In this document: piece after piece, positions 5,550-7,245 of the stretch | Position numbering within the stretch: position 1 is the stretch's first letter | How the letters are laid out: the number at the start of each line of letters is the position of its first letter | DNA from: CAZRUA01 sp964603125 | Lineage (GTDB): Bacteria > Bacteroidota > Bacteroidia > B-17B0 > Aurantibacillaceae | Length of the DNA: 7,245 nt | Direction: 5' to 3' | Assembly (NCBI GenBank): GCA_964603125.1 | Contig: CAZRUA010000140.1 | Location: forward strand, 1-7,245 | Program-made: the position numbers and the translations under genes | Notes under the pieces: generated by a model | Seen by the model: the letters and a program-made list of their open reading frames with translations, nothing else | Told to the model about the DNA's origin: nothing | The model's database searches: none

Positions 5550-7245
5550 ATGGCTAAAAACCTTGTTATTGTTGAGTCTCCTGCGAAAGCAAAAACCATT
5601 GAGGGATTTTTGGGAAAAGATTTTATGGTGAAGTCGAGTTTTGGGCACATAAGAGATTTAGTAAAAAAGGGTTATGGGGTTGATATCGAAAACAATTTTC
5701 AACCTACCTATGAGATTTCTCCAGATAAAGAAAAAGTTGTTGCCGAATTAAAAAGATTAGCTAAGGGAGCCGAAATGGTTTGGTTAGCATCCGATGAGGA
5801 CCGCGAGGGAGAAGCTATTTCATGGCATTTATTTGAAACATTAAAGCTTGATAAATCAAATACAAAACGTATAGTTTTTAACGAAATTACCAAGCCAGCA
5901 ATTTTAAAAGCAATTCAAAATCCGCGCAGTATTGATGAGAATTTGGTTAATGCACAGCAAGCTCGCCGTGTATTAGATAGATTGGTAGGTTTTGAACTGT
6001 CTCCAATTTTATGGAAAAAGGTTCGTCCAAGTTTATCAGCTGGGCGCGTTCAATCGGTTGCAGTGCGTTTAATTGTTGAGCGTGAGCGCGAAATTCAAGG
6101 TTTTACATCAGTATCATCTTATAAAATTGTTGCTTTATTTAACATCGGTAATGCAATTTTAAAAGCTGAATTAGATAAAAAATATAGCACGAAAGAAGAG
6201 GCGGAAGCGTTTTTAAATAAATGTAAAAATGCAGAGTTTAAAATTGGTTCTTTAGAAACAAAACCTGCTAAGCGCAGTGCTTCTGCACCTTTTACTACTT
6301 CAACTTTACAACAAGAGGCAGCACGTAAGTTAGGATTTTCTGTATCTCAAACAATGGTTGTAGCTCAGCGTTTATATGAGGCTGGGAAAATTACATACAT
6401 GAGAACGGATAGCGTGAATTTATCGCAAACTGCTATGGATCAGGCAGAGCAAGTGATAAAGGCGAATTACGGTGAGAAATATTTTAGTCCTCGTCAATAT
6501 AAAAATAAAAACAAAGGTGCTCAAGAAGCGCATGAGGCAATACGTCCAACTTATATTGCTAACCAATTTGTTGATGGTGAACGTAACGAACAACGTTTGT
6601 ATGATTTAATTTGGAAGCGCACTATTGCATCTCAAATGAGTGATGCTGAATTAGAGAAAACTACAGCAAAAATTAATATTTCAACCACAAGCGAAGAGTT
6701 TGTTGCTAATGGTGAAGTATTGAAATTTGACGGTTTCTTGAAAGTGTATTTAGAAGGAACTGATGATGAGAATAACGAAGAGGAAAACAGCAGTATGTTA
6801 CCTCCAATGAAAGTTGGTGAAATTGTTGCTTGCAATGAAATTAGCGCAACTCAGCGTTTTACGCATCATCCAGCACGTTATACCGAGGCAAGTTTAGTAA
6901 AGAAACTAGAAGAGCTAGGTATAGGTCGTCCATCAACCTATGCACCTACTATTTCAACAATACAAAAACGTAATTACGTTGAAAAGACCGATAGAGAAGG
7001 TACACCTCGTAATTATTTTGTTTTAACATTAAAAAACAATAATCTAAAAGAGGAAACTCGTACTGAAAATACTGGAGCAGAAAAAGCTAAAATGTTCCCT
7101 ACTGATATAGGTATGGTTGTAAATGATTTCTTGCTTTTGAATTTCCCAAACATTATGGATTTTCACTTTACGGCTAAGGTAGAGGAGGAGTTTGATGATA
7201 TTGCGGAAGGAAAAATTAATCTACTTGACCCTGCTTACCTAACAT
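5550..7245 (+). CDS. topA: DNA topoisomerase I (type IA), N-terminal 565 residues, cut by window edge
   Basis: Topoisomerase I relaxes negative supercoils by cutting one strand, forming a 5'-phosphotyrosine link and passing the other strand through. The frame from ATG (5550-5552) is open to the right edge. The TOPRIM domain opens with KNLVIVESPAKAKTIEGFLG (3-22, Glu9) and has the metal-binding triad in SDEDREGEA (Asp82, Asp84, Glu86). RRVLDRLVGFELSPILW (139-155) and SAGRVQSVAVRLIVERE (163-179) mark the DNA-binding core. The catalytic tyrosine is Tyr283 in GKITYMRTDS, followed by GAQEAHEAIRPT (323-334), HPARYTEASLVKKLEELGIG (440-459) and RPSTYAPTI. All catalytic motifs are present; the missing end should hold the rest of the core and the C-terminal DNA-binding region. 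It is transcribed divergently from miaB. The start follows the common N-terminus of the family. Confidence 0.98.
   Translation, partial: MAKNLVIVESPAKAKTIEGFLGKDFMVKSSFGHIRDLVKKGYGVDIENNFQPTYEISPDKEKVVAELKRLAKGAEMVWLASDEDREGEAISWHLFETLKLDKSNTKRIVFNEITKPAILKAIQNPRSIDENLVNAQQARRVLDRLVGFELSPILWKKVRPSLSAGRVQSVAVRLIVEREREIQGFTSVSSYKIVALFNIGNAILKAELDKKYSTKEEAEAFLNKCKNAEFKIGSLETKPAKRSASAPFTTSTLQQEAARKLGFSVSQTMVVAQRLYEAGKITYMRTDSVNLSQTAMDQAEQVIKANYGEKYFSPRQYKNKNKGAQEAHEAIRPTYIANQFVDGERNEQRLYDLIWKRTIASQMSDAELEKTTAKINISTTSEEFVANGEVLKFDGFLKVYLEGTDDENNEEENSSMLPPMKVGEIVACNEISATQRFTHHPARYTEASLVKKLEELGIGRPSTYAPTISTIQKRNYVEKTDREGTPRNYFVLTLKNNNLKEETRTENTGAEKAKMFPTDIGMVVNDFLLLNFPNIMDFHFTAKVEEEFDDIAEGKINLLDPAYLT

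Noticed and set aside
5396..5650. Minus-strand 84-codon open frame across the topA start
   Set aside because: It covers the AT-rich intergenic region and the antisense of the TOPRIM domain; its Lys/Phe-rich composition is what such DNA gives by chance.
5708..6835. Minus-strand short open frames inside topA
   Set aside because: They are antisense to well-conserved TopA sequence and have no features of their own.

Overview
The window is an AT-rich stretch of ordinary core chromosome from a member of the Bacteroidota. Three things point there. The gene order miaB - sigma-54 activator - LptE-family lipoprotein - TPR-like protein - secG - groES - groEL is, from memory, characteristic of that phylum. 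No convincing Shine-Dalgarno sequences precede the starts. The best promoter-like sequences fit the Bacteroidota -33/-7 form (TTG, then TAnnTTTG) rather than -35/-10. I see no mobile element, CRISPR array, tRNA or rRNA, and no sign of recent transfer.

Layout. Positions 1-246 hold the 5' end of groEL, running off the left edge on the minus strand, preceded by groES (302-580, minus). Between groES and secG (581-749) lie a strong intrinsic terminator for the upstream operon (693-728) and a probable groES promoter region with an unexplained imperfect 22-bp dyad (658-679). From 5300 down to 750 runs a tightly packed minus-strand operon: miaB, a sigma-54 activator without a sensor domain, an LptE-like outer-membrane lipoprotein, an uncharacterised TPR-like protein and secG. 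The gaps after the sigma-54 activator gene are 1 nt, a 1-nt overlap and 2 nt. A 249-nt divergent intergenic region (5301-5549) separates miaB from topA, which starts at 5550 on the plus strand and is cut by the right edge after 565 codons.

The genes touch tRNA modification (MiaB), LPS export to the outer membrane (LptE), inner-membrane secretion (SecG), folding (GroES/GroEL) and DNA supercoiling (TopA). The least understood parts are the orphan sigma-54 activator and the variable, charged TPR-like protein. Both are co-transcribed, by inference, with envelope genes. Two adjacent genes in the operon (lptE and the TPR-like gene) start with TTG and GTG directly at the preceding stop codon, which suggests translational coupling.

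I found no clear undescribed system. The findings are mostly candidate regulatory elements and the unexplained function of the two conserved but poorly characterised genes.
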